NCBI GenBank assembly: GCA_946800325.1
Contig: OX326958.1
Coordinates: 66,072,366 to 66,136,365 of the forward strand
Source: Luzula sylvatica
Lineage: Eukaryota; Streptophyta; Magnoliopsida; Poales; Juncaceae
Direction of reading: 5' to 3'
DNA: 64,000 nt
A model generated the notes under the pieces. The model had not been told where the DNA came from. It saw nothing but the letters and a program-made list of their open reading frames with translations, and did no database searches. Every line of letters starts with the position of its first letter. Within the stretch, counting starts at the first letter, position 1. Made by a program: the position numbers and the translations under genes. Below are positions 11,422-23,593 of the stretch, piece by piece.

Positions 11422-12395
11422 CTGAAAAGACGAGAACTTTATATTTAGATATAACAAAAAATAATGAGATACTCTATAATGTAACCACATATTTTCTTTT
11501 TGAAAATATTGAGATAATTTAGGATATAAACACAAATTTATTTTGAGTTTTAAATTGCGGAAAAGTCGTGTAAACTAGGAAAACTGCAACATGCATCAAT
11601 TTATTTTCCATCGATGCAAGTAACATTTAATATAAACAGGATATAATTTTTGAAAACTACAAACCGCAAACAATGTTTGCGATTCTGATGGGTATTATTA
11701 CTTTCTCTTACCGCACTTTTTCAATATTTCGATATAAAAATAGTAGACGGAATAACCATCACTAAATTGGTAAAAATATAAAAAAAGGAATAAAATAAAG
11801 TAAATTAGAAGCATGTCTAAATTCTATTCAGAATCATATAAATCTGTCTTATTGGGTCCTTATAATTTCTCTTACAAAACTTGCCGAGAAATCAATCTAA
11901 ACAATTTGGTCTCACTGAAAACAGAAAAGCTCAGTGGGTGTAATCTAACTCGACTAAAAAGATGAGAAGATGCAAAATTTGGGAGTAAAACCAGACAAAC
12001 TATGGCAAAGGCTACTACTCCAGAGTAAAAATTGATCAAATTGAGATAGTTATTCATATCCAACAAATCAAAATCCACGAAAATCCACTGAAAACCTATG
12101 AATAAACTACGAGTATGGTCCAAAAAAAAACTAGAAGAAACCAAGGATAGGTAGGACCAATAACTATCTGATCCGAACTGTACAAAACAATTCCAAACTT
12201 ATTTCACAGAAGTATTAGCTAAAACGAAACATATTCCTCCCCAAATCGTAGGGAATTTAGAAAATCACCTAGCCGCCGAAAGAAAGCACCGTCAATCCTC
12301 TTTAGCTGCTCAAGGGACCAACCCAACGAAAAGAGATTGGCAGAGACGAATTGATAGGTTTTTCAAATGGTCGAGCTTGACCGGAGAGGTTTATA
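11422..12395 (-). promoter_or_regulatory. Leader intron, 5' UTR exon and TATA-like box of the SKP1-like gene
   Basis: An AG acceptor at 11423-11422 directly precedes an ATG at 11421. A matching donor (GGCTAG|GTGATT) lies at 12268-12267, giving a leader intron of about 847 nt. The 5' UTR exon would run from 12269 to roughly 12360. A TATAAA on the minus strand at 12395-12390 sits about 30 bp further upstream in GC-richer DNA. The 115-aa plus-strand ORF at 12377-12724 overlaps this promoter and is not credible as a gene. Confidence 0.55.
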
Positions 12396-13435
12396 CTGGT
12401 GGCGCTGGACTGAGAGAGGGAGGGAGCGGAGATAGGCGGGCAGCAGATTGGGGGAGATTGAAGCACTCCTGGAGGGCAGCTCTATATCTTGCACTGTTGT
12501 CTCAAGTCACAGTTACCTGCGCCCGGTGTACATGTTTTAACATAGACCGGTTTATGGACAAGCGGGGCCTTTTATTCTCGGGTTATGGAGGATGGTTGGG
12601 CCACCAGTATCCGAGCCCATTAATGTTACGTATGAAAGCCCCCTACGGTAGGAAGCCTCGGCCATTGCCTTTTTTTCTTTTTTTTGTGGGCCTTGTGAGT
12701 GTGTTTTTTTATTTTAATAACTAAACAATTAAACAGGATCAACAAAAAGCAAGAACGCAACTAAAATAACAAAGACAAAATTGAAAACCCTAGATCCTCT
12801 TCTCTGCTGTCGAATTTGGTTAAAATATTACAAGAAGTCAAGAAACAATAAAGACAAAATTAGCGTCTATCCTGACCCATAAACCCCATATTCAATCAAT
12901 CGGATTATGAATTCACTAAATGAATATACAAATATAATATAAAATAATGATCCCAAGACGAGGACGGTTTGATTATGAGAAAAAACAATCATGACATTAA
13001 TAAGATTGATTTCACGATTTAATTTAATTTAATTTAAATTTAGATGTTTATTTTGTTTATGTGTTTGTTTTGTTTGTTTATGTTTTTTACAATTATGTGA
13101 ACTTAAATTTATTTTAAATATATTTTGTTATTGTTTTTTGACTTTAAAGTTATGTTATTTAAATATATTTTGTTTATGTTTATGTTTATGTTTTCTATCG
13201 ATATTGTATTAGTTTAATTTAAATTTAAAGTTATGTTATTTAAATTTTTAGTGATGTAATTTTTTTTTTAATTAAAAATTTGTAGTGTTATATATAGAAA
13301 AAATGATAATTTGGACCAATCACTTGTTTAGACAAGTCTCTGACTAATTTTCGACTAAACTCCGATTAATCATTAATTTTATAATTGTTGTCCAACTTGA
13401 TCCGTTCCGACGATGTGACATTTACAACATTGGTT
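12396..13435. other. Intergenic DNA upstream of the SKP1-like gene
   Basis: The first ~250 bases are GC-rich promoter DNA, partly duplicate-free. The rest is AT-rich with TTTAAATTTA and TTATGTTTATG iterations around 13020-13250. No gene was recognised. Confidence 0.4.
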
Positions 13436-14280
13436 CAAAAGCAAACTCTGAAACAGTATTTTACTTTATTTTCATTCTCACAATTTATACTTTTATTTTC
13501 AAAATAAATTGAGAATTTTCTATTTCCAATGAGATTGTCCTAGTTTTTGTTTGTTTTTTTTTCCTTCTGTGAAATTGATTTTTTTAGTTTGCGTATACGC
13601 CTATGTTATGCGGCAACTTCAAAAATCAAGTCGTATCATATCGGATACCGTATCGGATACCGATACTCGTCGGATACGTATCGGATACTCCGCGTGGTGT
13701 ATCCGAATATTTTATTTTAAAATAACAACGAATACTTTTCGAATTTTTCCGGATATTTGTCGGATACTTCTAATGTATATATAAATTTACTTGAAAAATA
13801 AAAATTATAATTTGAAATTAAAATGAATGAGTAATACATACAAGTAAATAACTAAATATAATAAAAATTTATTTAATAAGAAGTTATTTTTATAAAAACT
13901 AACTTTTAATATATTTTATGCCAAATATATAATACATAAAAATAATAAATATATAAATTATAATTAATAAAATAATAAAATATTATATAATAGACGAATA
14001 TGATTTTATGTTTTTTCTGAAAATTGTCGTATCCCCGTATCCGCGTATCCGTATCGTATCGAATACAAAATCCGTATCGGTATCCGTGCAACACGGATAT
14101 ACACATCAAGAAACATTAAAATAAAGAATAAACGGACCATTTTGATAAAGTCCACGATTAACACCCCTTAATGTCAACTAATTTTGAACGAGATCGTGAT
14201 AGCTTATTTGAACCCAATTATTTTCTACCAAGTCAACGAAACATATTGACAACATCTTATTTATTAATTAATTATGATCT
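13436..14280. repeat. Segmental duplication, copy 1 upstream block
   Basis: The blocks 13436-13600 and 14105-14280 match 40592-40765 and then 40766-41757 in order. Shared landmarks are GCAAACTCTGAAAC, CCAATGAGATT, the GTATACGC site, GTCCACGATTAACAC and AAGTCAACG. Copy 1 is split by a hAT MITE (13601-14096). Copy 2 is split by a Helitron at a different place. Both blocks lie upstream of the paralogous SABATH genes. Confidence 0.75.
13601..14096. mobile_element. hAT-like MITE, GTATCC-rich family
   Basis: The ends CTATGTTATGCGG and (reverse complement) CCGTGTTGCACGG align over 13 positions, differing only by five transitions. The 8-bp flanks GTATACGC (13593-13600) and ATATACAC (14097-14104) look like an aged TSD. 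The paralogous segment at 40755-40765 keeps the uninterrupted GTATACGCATC site. The interior carries many GTATCCG/CGGATAC repeats near both ends and an AT-rich centre without coding capacity. Confidence 0.75.
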
Positions 14281-14622
14281 CTTGAGTATATTATTTTCTA
14301 CCAATGTTTTTACATTTATATTGCACGAAATATGGTGATCAACAATTATATTATTTTTGGGGTTGTTTTCTTAAATTTGTGTTATGGACCAATAGTTCAT
14401 ACATTATTATTTGCTTAAATAGACGTATTAAAATTTGCTTAAATAAAACAAAAGGAAACACTAATCGCGGTAGTTCGAAAATAATGAAAAATCCCGAAGA
14501 GCTTATATTCCTACAAAAGGGGACAAAATTAGTTATAAATAATACATTATGTTTTACCACTGGTTTAATTATTTATGAAGATATCTGCCAAAATGGATAT
14601 AATATGGATATAATATCGAGAC
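14281..14622. other. Intergenic spacer
   Basis: AT-rich DNA with overlapping short ORFs on both strands that show no family resemblance. No feature supported. Confidence 0.35.
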
Positions 14623-15206
14623 CAACGTTGTAAAATACGGAAAACGGTACAGAACGGTCGGGGACCGTAAAACGGATTACCGTAAAATGGTGAAGAAATG
14701 GTGGAAAAACGGTGAAAAAACGGTCACCGAAATCGATAATAATTTAATTAAAATTTATAGATGAAACCAAAAAAATATATAATAATTTAATTTTTTAATA
14801 GTAAAAAAAATAACATAAACAACATCCAACATAAAACATAACATCAAAACGAATGTCTAACATAAACGTAACATCAAAACGAATGTCCAACAAAACGTAA
14901 CATCAAAATATAAACTTAAATCCAAACATAAACTAAATAGTAAAATCATTAACATCATTCGGGACAACCGTAAATAAAAAAAATGATAATTTTACAGGGT
15001 TGGAAAAAAAATGGGCTGAAAAACGGTAAATAATAAAAATTCCAATTTTTTGTTGTGAAAAACGGCCGTTTTTCGAACCGTAAAACGTTTTTTCCCAAAA
15101 AAAAAAAACGGTCAAAAACAATAAAAAAATGTTTGATCGTTTTTTCAAACCGTTTTGTAAAAAAGTAACGTTTTTCCACCGTTTTTCACCGTTTTTCACA
15201 ACAGTG
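14623..15206. mobile_element. hAT MITE, AACGGT-repeat family
   Basis: The element has an exact 8-bp TSD, ATCGAGAC (14615-14622 and 15207-15214). The termini CAACGTTGTAAAA and (reverse complement) CACTGTTGTGAAAA pair as TIRs. The subterminal regions are filled with AACGGT and GGTGAAAAACGG iterations in opposite orientation at the two ends. The AT-rich centre repeats AACATAAACGTAACATC. ORFs inside are repeat-derived. Confidence 0.88.
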
Positions 15207-15575
15207 ATCGAGACTATGAATAAGATGATATTGAATATTTATTCATTTTGAATAATATTTCAGAGAAATTTTTTATATTATAAAGATTATCAGTTTCTTC
15301 AACTGGTTTGTACTGTTTACAAATTAGTAAATTTGAGACATATTTAATAATCAATTGGAAGTTTACTTACTAGAATTTATTAATCATTTGAGACATATTT
15401 AATAATGTAAATGTATATATATGCATGTAGTTATTACTCCATGCCATGACACATATATGTGCATGTGTCATGTGTAGGTGTATATTTTAATGGCTATATA
15501 AACCCTTAATTGTACTGAGGTAAGATAGAGCAATTGAAGAATGAAATAAAATATCCAGATTCTCTCTTCTATTTT
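15207..15575. other. LTR-like flank of the PMD element
   Basis: This AT-rich stretch contains a dyad (CATGACACAT, 8-nt spacer, ATGTGTCATG) near 15445. A TATATAAACCC at about 15497 and an AATGAAATAAAAT polyadenylation-like motif at 15540 follow. That order resembles the promoter/R region of an LTR. No matching second LTR was identified. Confidence 0.3.
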
Positions 15576-16010
15576 GGGAAATTTTACTGTAGTAACCATG
15601 TTTCGAAATAATATTCCCGAAATAATCAAGTTTTGAACATAATTCCCAAAATGTCTTTTGCGGGGTTTGGAATGTCGCCGGGCGAGGTTTGGAACCTCGC
15701 TTTTTTCAATCCGTCATTAATTGGGGTTAAACAGAAATTAAGACAAGGCGAGGTTTGGAACCTCGCCGGGCGATGTTGTGAACCATGCCTTTTCCCAATG
15801 GTCGGTAATTAGGGTAAAAATAGCAATTAACAGACGGTGATGTTGGCAACTTCTCCTAGCGGCATTTCAAACTTCGCTTTGTTATTTCCATACTATTTTA
15901 ATTAAATTTAATTAAATTGTTGTTACGATATTAATTGTGATTATCTAACAAACCATAACAATATAATCTAATAATAATAAACTAAACATATAAAAACACC
16001 CCAACATAAT

Positions 16011-17905
16011 CTAACAATCATCTCTAGGTGCATTCTGTGTCGGGTCGAAAAAGTCATGATGACCACTATATGGAACACGACCATATGAAGTACCGACTCC
16101 ACCATAGTCCGTGAAGGGGGGTTGTGCAGGATCGCCATAATTCGGTCGCGATGTAGAAACATAGTCCGTGAAGGGGGGTTGGACAAAACGATCGTCATCA
16201 TTCTGAGAATCGTCCAAAGATAATGCCTCTAGCAAAACCGGCATCCTAGTGGCCATTTGATCCAAGATCATGCGACATTCGCAATTTTGTGCGCACCGTG
16301 CACCTTGTCTAGCACGTCGAATATCAAGTTGGACCTCATTGACCTATAATGAAAATGAGGTAAGTAATAAAAAAATTATATTACTATATTGAATTAAATT
16401 TGAATAAAATACCAAGGATCGCAAAAGTGGACCACTAGGTCGGAAGCTCACATCAGGAGGACTAATGTTGGTCACTATCCACCGTCTTGTGATTTGCCAA
16501 AACCATCTCATATAATCCTGAAAACCATCTCAATACGGTGAAAATAATGTAATGAAATTGCGAAAACAATATTTGTACCTTTCTAGTAAACCCGCCGTTC
16601 AATATGGTATCGTCTTCCTGAACAATATATGTACCTCGCTGCTCCCACATGTGGATATAACGCGCCATTTGTGAGTTCTTTAATTTTCCACGAGGTGCCA
16701 TATTAAGGTTTGGAGGGATGTGTTGCCGAAAATCGAATTGGACCATCACCCTATCCGGTAGGTGCATCTGCACCGTGTTAGCACATATCAATGGGATTTT
16801 GGCCATCCAAAACATAGAACCAACAAAGCATTCTGGCGATAAATTCGCCGTCAACTCGTCAGTATAAGGGCTCCAAGTAATCTGAAAACAAATTTTTTAA
16901 TTAATATAATTATAAGTAATTAATTATAAATTTTTTCCTTACTTGTTATGCTCGTAATTTGTCGAACTCGTCAGAAAAATATATGACCGAACTTCCTCTA
17001 TTCCTCTCTCTGTAACTGTGGGCACCCACACAATAGTTCATGAGTGGGTTCCCAACAATCGATCCCGGAATACTCATGTGAGGTCGTGCATTGGCAAAAT
17101 GAAACCAAGCCCAAATCTATCAAAGATTTTTATAATTAATTTGTAAATACACTTTTATAAATAATTATTTTGTATAAATAAATGAATGAAAAATTACCTG
17201 AACAAGTGAGAACCATCCCGCCGCTGTAGTTTGGCCAATCTGGCATGCATCTCCCAAAGACTTGTACAAATGCGCGAGGATGGCGGGACCCCAAGCATAC
17301 CTCCTGCATGTATCAAAATCCTCCAAGAAATATATGTAACCTGGACTGATTCGGCCTTTTGTGGGATTGGCCAAAGCCATCGAACCCAGGAAGTACAAGA
17401 TGTAAGCCCTCGTGAGTCGGTCCCACGTTTCCTCCGTGGGATCAGTGGGTACTATGTGAAACGTCCTACGCAACCACGGCAATGTAGGACGGTTACCAGG
17501 CGGACAAACCCCAAGCAGACGGGTCAGATCAGCTCCTACATCGTCCTCCCCGCTGATAGCCCTAAACAACGGAGCACCGTCCGCTACGAAACCAGTCAAG
17601 AAAGAAACATCACGTAGGGTAATAGTCATCTCTCCATGTGGCATATGAAAGGTGTTCGTCTCCGGACGCCACCTATGAATCAATGCCGTCAGAAATGGCT
17701 GATTCAACTTTACGTACGCGGCCCGCGTGGGGACATAAAATCCTGCTCGCATAAGTCTGGCCTCAATTTTTGGAGTCGTCAGCGTCCAATGGGTCCAGTC
17801 GCGACCACCCTGAAATATCGTAATCTCAGGCTTTTCAATCTCGTTGGACACGTGGTTCATTTGATCCCTTAAAACGGAAGCATCAACGGGTCCGGGATTA
17901 TCCAT
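16011..17905 (-). pseudogene. Plant mobile domain (MAIN-like / aminotransferase-like) protein gene with an in-frame stop
   Basis: Five exons (17905-17198, 17116-16943, 16881-16579, 16517-16413, 16343-16011) join in phase at GT-AG sites into a 540-codon frame. It is broken by one TAA at 16948-16946 (codon 293), two codons before the exon-2 donor. Family hallmarks are clear: FLTALIHRWRPETNTFH, then GEMTITLRDVSFLTGF in exon 1, FGSMFWMAKIPLICA-type sequence in exon 3 and WFWQITRRWI in exon 4. Exon 5 ends in a Pro/Tyr/Asp-rich tail with the repeat QPPFTDY. Cellular relatives (MAIN, MAIL1) act in transposon silencing and genome stability; the role of the transposon-borne forms is unknown. The rest of the frame is intact, so the stop is probably recent, or the 292-aa product may suffice. 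No other defects were seen. Confidence 0.85.
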
Positions 17906-17929
17906 CTGTCCAAGATAGAAAAAAAAAAA

Positions 17930-18340
17930 ATTAGTTAAAATTCTACAATCATAACAATTCTACAATTTACAATTCTACACATTCTAAAATTCTACAATTT
18001 ACAATTCTACAATCCTAATTGTACACATTCTACAATCCTACAATTTACAATTCTATAATCCTAAAATTTACAATTCTACAATCCTACAATTATACTATTG
18101 TAGATATTCTAAAATTCTAGAATTCTACAATCATAATTCTACAATTATACTATTTTAGATATTCTACAATTCTACAATTAATTCTACAATCAAACAATTA
18201 TACTATTTAAGATATTCTACAATTCTAAAATTATACAATAACTACAATTGTACAATTATAACAATTCTATACTTCTACTATTCTACAATTATATATATTC
18301 TACAATACTAAAATCCTAATTTACATGTACAATAAAACAA
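17930..18340. repeat. Degenerate TTCTACAAT tandem repeat
   Basis: About 400 bp made mostly of TCTACAATT, TTACAATTC and TTATACTAT variants with a ~10-bp register. It lies immediately upstream of the PMD start codon, inside the TIR element, and would form its promoter or leader region. Confidence 0.75.
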
Positions 18341-18973
18341 TTAAATAAGAAATTTACCTTCTAATGCAAGATGAAAATCTTCAGTCCAATTCGTCAAAAA
18401 TCACGACGTTATAACTTCAGATCTGCCACTTAAAACAACAAATTGACACATTTAACTCAAAATATAATCAATATTTAGTCAATCTTGAACAAAACAAGAA
18501 GAAAAAACAACAAAACACACCTATTACAAGAAGAAATTTGAAGCTCAAATCGGAGAGAAAAGAAGAAAAAAGAGGAAGAAAGGATAGAGAGACCGAGGAA
18601 GAAAGAAAGAAGGAAGGCGAGAACTTGATAAAAAAACAAAGCGAAGTTTCAAAGGTCGCCCGGCGAGGTTGCCAACATCGCCTAGTTAAAAAAGCGAAGT
18701 TTCAAACTTCGCCTTTCATTAATTGTTATGTTGACCCTAAATACCGACCGTTGGACAAAAAACGAAGTTCCAAACATCGCCTGACGATGTTCCAAACCTC
18801 GCCTTGTCTTAATTGCTGTTTAACCCCAATTAATGACGGATTGAAAAAAGCGAGGTTCCAAACCTCGCCCGGCGACATTCCAAACCCCGCAAAAGACATT
18901 TTGGGAATTATGTTCAAAACTTGGTTATTTCGGGAATATTATTTCGAAACATGGTTACTACAGTAAAATTTCC

Positions 18974-19229
18974 TTTTATTTTTCTCTCTAGTTGTGTTGT
19001 TAATTTTACAACATTTCCGTCGTTTTAGAAGCCAAATAAAAGGTATTTATATATTTGTTATTAAGAAAAATCATATAATAGTTCTTATTTAGGTATGATC
19101 TAGTTTGATAATTTTAATTTCTCAAATGTTTGATTCATTCTTTTACTCATAATATCTTTTAGAGTGGTGATCCAAAATTCCCTTACAATTCCCTCATCGT
19201 ATCGATGAGATGAGATGACATTGTAATTA
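18974..19229. other. Spacer between the PMD element and a Helitron
   Basis: AT-rich DNA beginning with a CTCTCTAGTTGTGTTG stretch that may be the far half of the LTR-like sequence at 15207-15575. No gene is present. Confidence 0.35.
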
Positions 19230-19780
19230 CTAGAAATATTTCTCGCGCTTCGCTGCGATATTTCAAAATCTTTTATGATCATAAAATAATAATTTTATCT
19301 AAAACGTTATAAGTACAAATCAAACTTTTCAATTTTATCCAAATGTTAATTAAAAAAAAAACTCTGATATTAAATAGTCTCAGAAGTATTACGTAATAAA
19401 TACAAACTTTTTTCCTCCTAAAAACATATCATATGTTCCAAAAGAAAAATTCAAATGTTTTATTTAGAATATCAGATATGTGAAATAAAATAAAATTCTA
19501 AAAAAGACAAACAAAAAAACATAAAAGACGCAACTTGGTACCAATCAAAACTATTATAATAAGCACAAAAAAACGCAGTTTGGTACATAGACGCATAAAA
19601 GACGCAGTTTGGTAAAAAAAATAATATCTGTGAACAGTAAAAGCATGAACAGTAATTCAGTGAACAGTACTCGTGCACAGTAAATTTATGTGAACAGTAT
19701 GCTGAAGAGGGTGAACAGTAACGGATGACGTGGCCTCCTGGTTTGGCTCCAAAGTGGTGTAAATTTAATGGGAGGGGTAA
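19230..19780 (-). mobile_element. Non-autonomous Helitron
   Basis: On the minus strand the element ends in CTAG (19233-19230) followed by T. The hairpin CGCAGCGAAGCGCG sits about 10 nt before it, the usual Helitron 3' architecture. The 5' side carries the block CCCCTCCCATTAA shared with the copy at 40826-41651, although its terminal dinucleotide is degenerate. Both copies share GTGAACAGTA iterations and an AAAGACGCAG(T/C)TTGGTACC block. It has no coding capacity. Confidence 0.72.
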
Positions 19781-20375
19781 AATGAACAAATAAATCCGAT
19801 ATAATACATATAAATAAATCTTAATTGGATATGAGCCAAATAAGAATGTGTAAATGATCAAATTTATCCAATTTAACATATACAAAAAAGTACTTTTACA
19901 TATATATTTTTTGTAATATATGTTTAATTTATCAAAAAAATTTGTTCAATTCCACCTCTAATTTGATGCATTCAAACACCCCTAAAAGGATTTTACCATG
20001 TCCTTATTTCTCCAAATATTTTTCAAATCTCAGTTAACATTTTTAATTAGCATGTCAATTAATGATTAATATATAATTAATAAATTTTAAATATTAATTT
20101 AATAATTGTTAATTATAAATTTTTTTAATTACACATCCTATTTTTATTAATTATGTATTAATCATTAATTACATTACATTTTTTATTACATTTCCTTTTA
20201 CTAACGTGTTAACTGGAATTGAAAACTTGCGGAAAATGAGGGGACACAAAATGACGTCGGATTCCTTTTTTTTTTTTAATTCCTGAGCCAATCTCTAATT
20301 TCTCATAAAGCATTGACTTGTGAATTGCAAGGGGAAACCCCAAACACAAACACAAACACAAACAGGCGGTATACG
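19781..20375. other. Upstream region of SABATH copy 1
   Basis: AT-rich sequence. From about 20285 it matches the leader of copy 2 (TCTAATTTCTCA, then CCCCAAACACAAACAC). No secure TATA box was chosen. Confidence 0.4.
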
Positions 20376-22104
20376 ATGACTAGCATGAAAGGAGGGAATG
20401 TTGAGGGTAGCTATGCCAACAACTCGGGTGTGCAGGTACTCTCTGTCTCCGTCTCTCGTCTATCTTTGTTTCTTCCTCTCCTTTATTTCCTTTTCCCTCT
20501 TTACACATAATCTGTCAAAACTGAAAAAACTGAAAACACTGAAAACTCAACATGGTAATAGATTGAGCCTGCCTATCAATAAGGTTATATATGCGGTTGC
20601 CGCATCAAAGATGTCATTTACTTAGTTTATAATTGATTTTTAAATTACTTAAAGAATATAAATTCGGGTTTTACATTTTTACTGAACAGGCTCTACTCGC
20701 ACAGTCTGTTATAAAATACCTCATCGAAGCCGTGGACAGCTTGGGATTACCTCATTCTGATGAGAGTAATTTCACAATTGTTGATCTAGGGTGCTCTTCT
20801 GGAAAAAATTCTTTGAATAGTGTTGATTTCATAGTCAGTCATGTGAAAAAATTGTACGAATCACGACGATGCGAGGCTCCCGAATTCCAAGTTTTCCTCT
20901 CAGATCTTGCAAGCAATGACTTCAACACTTTATTTAATCTCCTCCCCCCCTTAGAAGCCACCTCACCGGATCAAAAGTGTCGAGATTATTTTGTTGCTGG
21001 TGTACCCGGTACATTCTATGGCCGGCTTTTTCCAAGCAGGTCTATTAATATGTTCTATTCTGCTTTTGCTGTGCATTGGCTTTCTCAGGTATTTTCTCAC
21101 TTAATTTTTATTGTCTTTGTTTTCATGAAACCACAATTTTTTGTTAGTAACTATGCCGTAGTCTACAATTATTTGTATTTTTTTTATTTAGGTACCCCTA
21201 TCCGTAGTCGATAGTCGACTCCCATCTTATAACAAGGAAAGAGTCTTTGTACATGGTGCTTCATCAAGCACAGGAGCGGCTTACAAGGAACAATTTCGGT
21301 CCGATTTTAGCCGATTCCTCGAGGCTAGGGCCCATGAGTTAAAGCAAGGTGGAGTCATATTTTTTGTTTGCGTGGGTCGGATCTCAGTGGACCCCACTGA
21401 TCACGGTGCTCAAGGGGTCCTCTTTGGGACAATTTTCCTGGATGCCTGGAATGATCTTGTTCAAGAGGTGATCATACATAGTAATTATTTTTTCATATTA
21501 GAAAAAAGGACATACTGAAAGAAGAAATACTCAAAAAGAGGTCCACCTTCAATGGAACATAGACATAAACTAGTTTTACATCATAATTATGCATACATAT
21601 ATCAAGCAACATGATTTTTTTTTGGTTAGAAGTAATACGGGGCCAACTAAACGAAAATTAAAAGTAACCTGATAGCATTTTCTCTTACAGACAACATAAA
21701 AAAGGGAAACAAATGATTCAACTCACACACAATTAATTTGTATTCATCAGGGATTGATAGAAAGTGAAAAGAGGGACAGCTTCAATGTCCCGATGTATGC
21801 ACCGACGGTAGAAGAGTTAAAAGAGGCAATAGAGGCAAATGGTTCATTCGACATTAGAAGGCTGGAGCTCGAAAAGAGTGATATATCAGCAGCGAATATT
21901 TGCAATGCCTATGAGATGGCTAAATCGATGGCTAATAATTGCCAAGCCCTGCTCGAGGTTCTCATAGAATCACATATTGGCAGAGAGAAGACGGGCATGT
22001 TATTTATTCGGATGAGGGAAAAGGCAGAGATCTTTGCAGATGAGTTCAAATTCGAAGAGCGTTCTTGCTTGTATAACATAGCGTGCGCTCTGTCCTTAAT
22101 TTGA
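20376..22104 (+). CDS. SABATH-family S-adenosylmethionine-dependent methyltransferase, copy 1
   Basis: Four exons (20376-20435, 20690-21088, 21192-21467, 21751-22104), all in phase 0 with GT-AG introns, give 362 aa, the normal family length. The N-terminus has the KGG...SYA.NS..Q signature (Lys5, Tyr13, Gln20). SAM motif I reads VDLGCSSGKNS (51-61), with Lys-Asn-Ser where most relatives have Pro-Asn-Thr. FLSDLASNDFN (89-99), GTFYGRLFP (127-135) and HWLSQVP (149-155) complete the core. SABATH enzymes methylate carboxyls or ring nitrogens of small metabolites such as salicylate, jasmonate, gibberellin, iridoid acids and xanthosine. The substrate is not assignable here. An in-frame upstream ATG at 20313 exists; 20376 is chosen because family similarity begins there. 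The gene is paralogous to 43297-44934. Confidence 0.93.
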
Positions 22105-22973
22105 GATTTCAGTTATGCATACATACTTAGTTTGAGATTTGCATGATTTTGTGGAGTCAAGTCTTTTTGTTGTTGTTAATCCACAAATTTAATTATAATA
22201 ATTTGAGTGGTGATGCTTGTCTGCCTTAAAATCCCATATAACGATTGATGTGTTGGCGCATGCATTAATGATAGTGATAAATCATTAATATTTAATTTTT
22301 TCCATCATATATAAGAAAAGAAGGTAAAATGACCTACCGTTTCACACATCATTAATTAATTTAATATTTTAAGCAAGTTTGTTTACCACCATTTATAATA
22401 TTAATTAATCAAATTTATAAATTTGGAAAAGAAGTTATTTGACCGAATTAATACACCGTTTAACATGTGTTAAACGGATACACATGAATAAAATATTATA
22501 AAAATAAACAAAAATATAACATTAAAAATAAAAATAATAAGTTCGCAAAAATTAGCAAAATAAAAATGAAAATACTTTGATTTTAAATTTTTTTTGAAAA
22601 GAAAATAATAAAATTTGTTAAATAAATATGACTTGTCATGTGTAAAATCAAATATAATAAATAATTAAATAAATCAAATTATTTTTTTAATAATTTGGTT
22701 CATCACATAATAAATGTCGTTTACCATCTAATTAATATGATTCTACCACATAATTAATACCATGCATTAATTTACATAATTTTATTGTTTATCATGTATT
22801 AATTTGAATTTATCATTAAATTCAGTCCATTAAATTTTTGTCAACACATCAAGTATTATGGGAAAATGTAAAGGGGACAAATATAATTTTTCTAATAATT
22901 TTAGTGGATTTCCTGCCCAGTAACGAAGAGAATAGTCAGACCTTTTCGGTACATGCACTTAAAGCGAAGTTCC
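22105..22973. other. 3' flank of SABATH copy 1 and AT-rich spacer
   Basis: It contains the presumed 3' UTR; TTTGAGATTTGCATGATTTTGTGGA is shared in part with copy 2 downstream. After that it is AT-rich without genes or clear element ends. Confidence 0.4.
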
Positions 22974-23339
22974 TAAGGGTCTGTTCGCTCCCATAGTTTT
23001 GAGAGCTAGTTTTGAGAGGAAATCATGTTTTGTGGGGTTTGAATTAATAGGTGTTCGGTCTCCATTTTTTTTATCCTAGTTTTCAATTCCAAGACTACTC
23101 AAAACCTAGGAATGGTCTTAATTTGTGGGCTTTTCAAAACTTATCTAGGAGATAAGTTTTGATCAAATTGATAGAATGAAAATTAATAAAATAATACATC
23201 AAATTAGTTATCTATTAAAATAAAACACAAATATAATTAAATATTACTTATTTTGGATTCATTTGAACATAAATAAATAGTTGGCATAAATAAAAAAAAT
23301 CTAGTCGGCGTTTTTATTTTTTATTGAATCTGGTATAGG

Positions 23340-23515
23340 ATACCGTATTTGTATCCGTATTTGTATCGAATACCGTATTCATATCCGTATTGATATCGAA
23401 TATCGTATTCGTATCCGTATTTGTATTTGTGCTCGTATTCGTATTCGAAATCGGATACTAGATATCATATTTGTATCCGTATTTGTACTCGTATTCGTAT
23501 CCGTAACTAAAAATG
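23340..23515. repeat. GTATCCGTATTTG short tandem repeat
   Basis: Roughly twelve degenerate copies of a 12-18-bp unit combining GTATCCGTATTTG and GTATCGAATACC. It resembles the ends of the GTATCC-rich hAT MITE family and may be a remnant of one. Confidence 0.6.
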
Positions 23516-23524
23516 TATTTATAA

Positions 23525-23593
<69 letters not shown>

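Larger units (their letters stand above)
15576..18973. mobile_element. Mutator-like TIR element carrying a plant mobile domain gene
   Basis: Long TIRs bound the element: 15577-15884 and 18635-18973. They share the outer block GGAAATTTTACTGTAGTAAC and run inward for about 310 bp with small indels. Flanks TTCTATTTT (15567-15575) and TTTTATTTT (18974-18982) match at 8 of 9 positions, compatible with a 9-bp Mutator-type TSD. Each TIR contains several 18-22-bp near-perfect palindromes of the form GCGAGGTTTGGAACCTCGC or GCGAAGTTTCAAACTTCGC. The only gene inside is a minus-strand PMD gene. I found no MULE transposase (DDE, zinc finger or SWIM) coding sequence. PMD genes linked to Mutator-like and Gypsy elements are known in plants; this appears to be a PMD-only member. 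Confidence 0.8.

Noticed and set aside
12377..12724. 115-aa plus-strand ORF
   Set aside because: It overlaps the GC-rich promoter and leader of the minus-strand SKP1-like gene and resembles no protein family.
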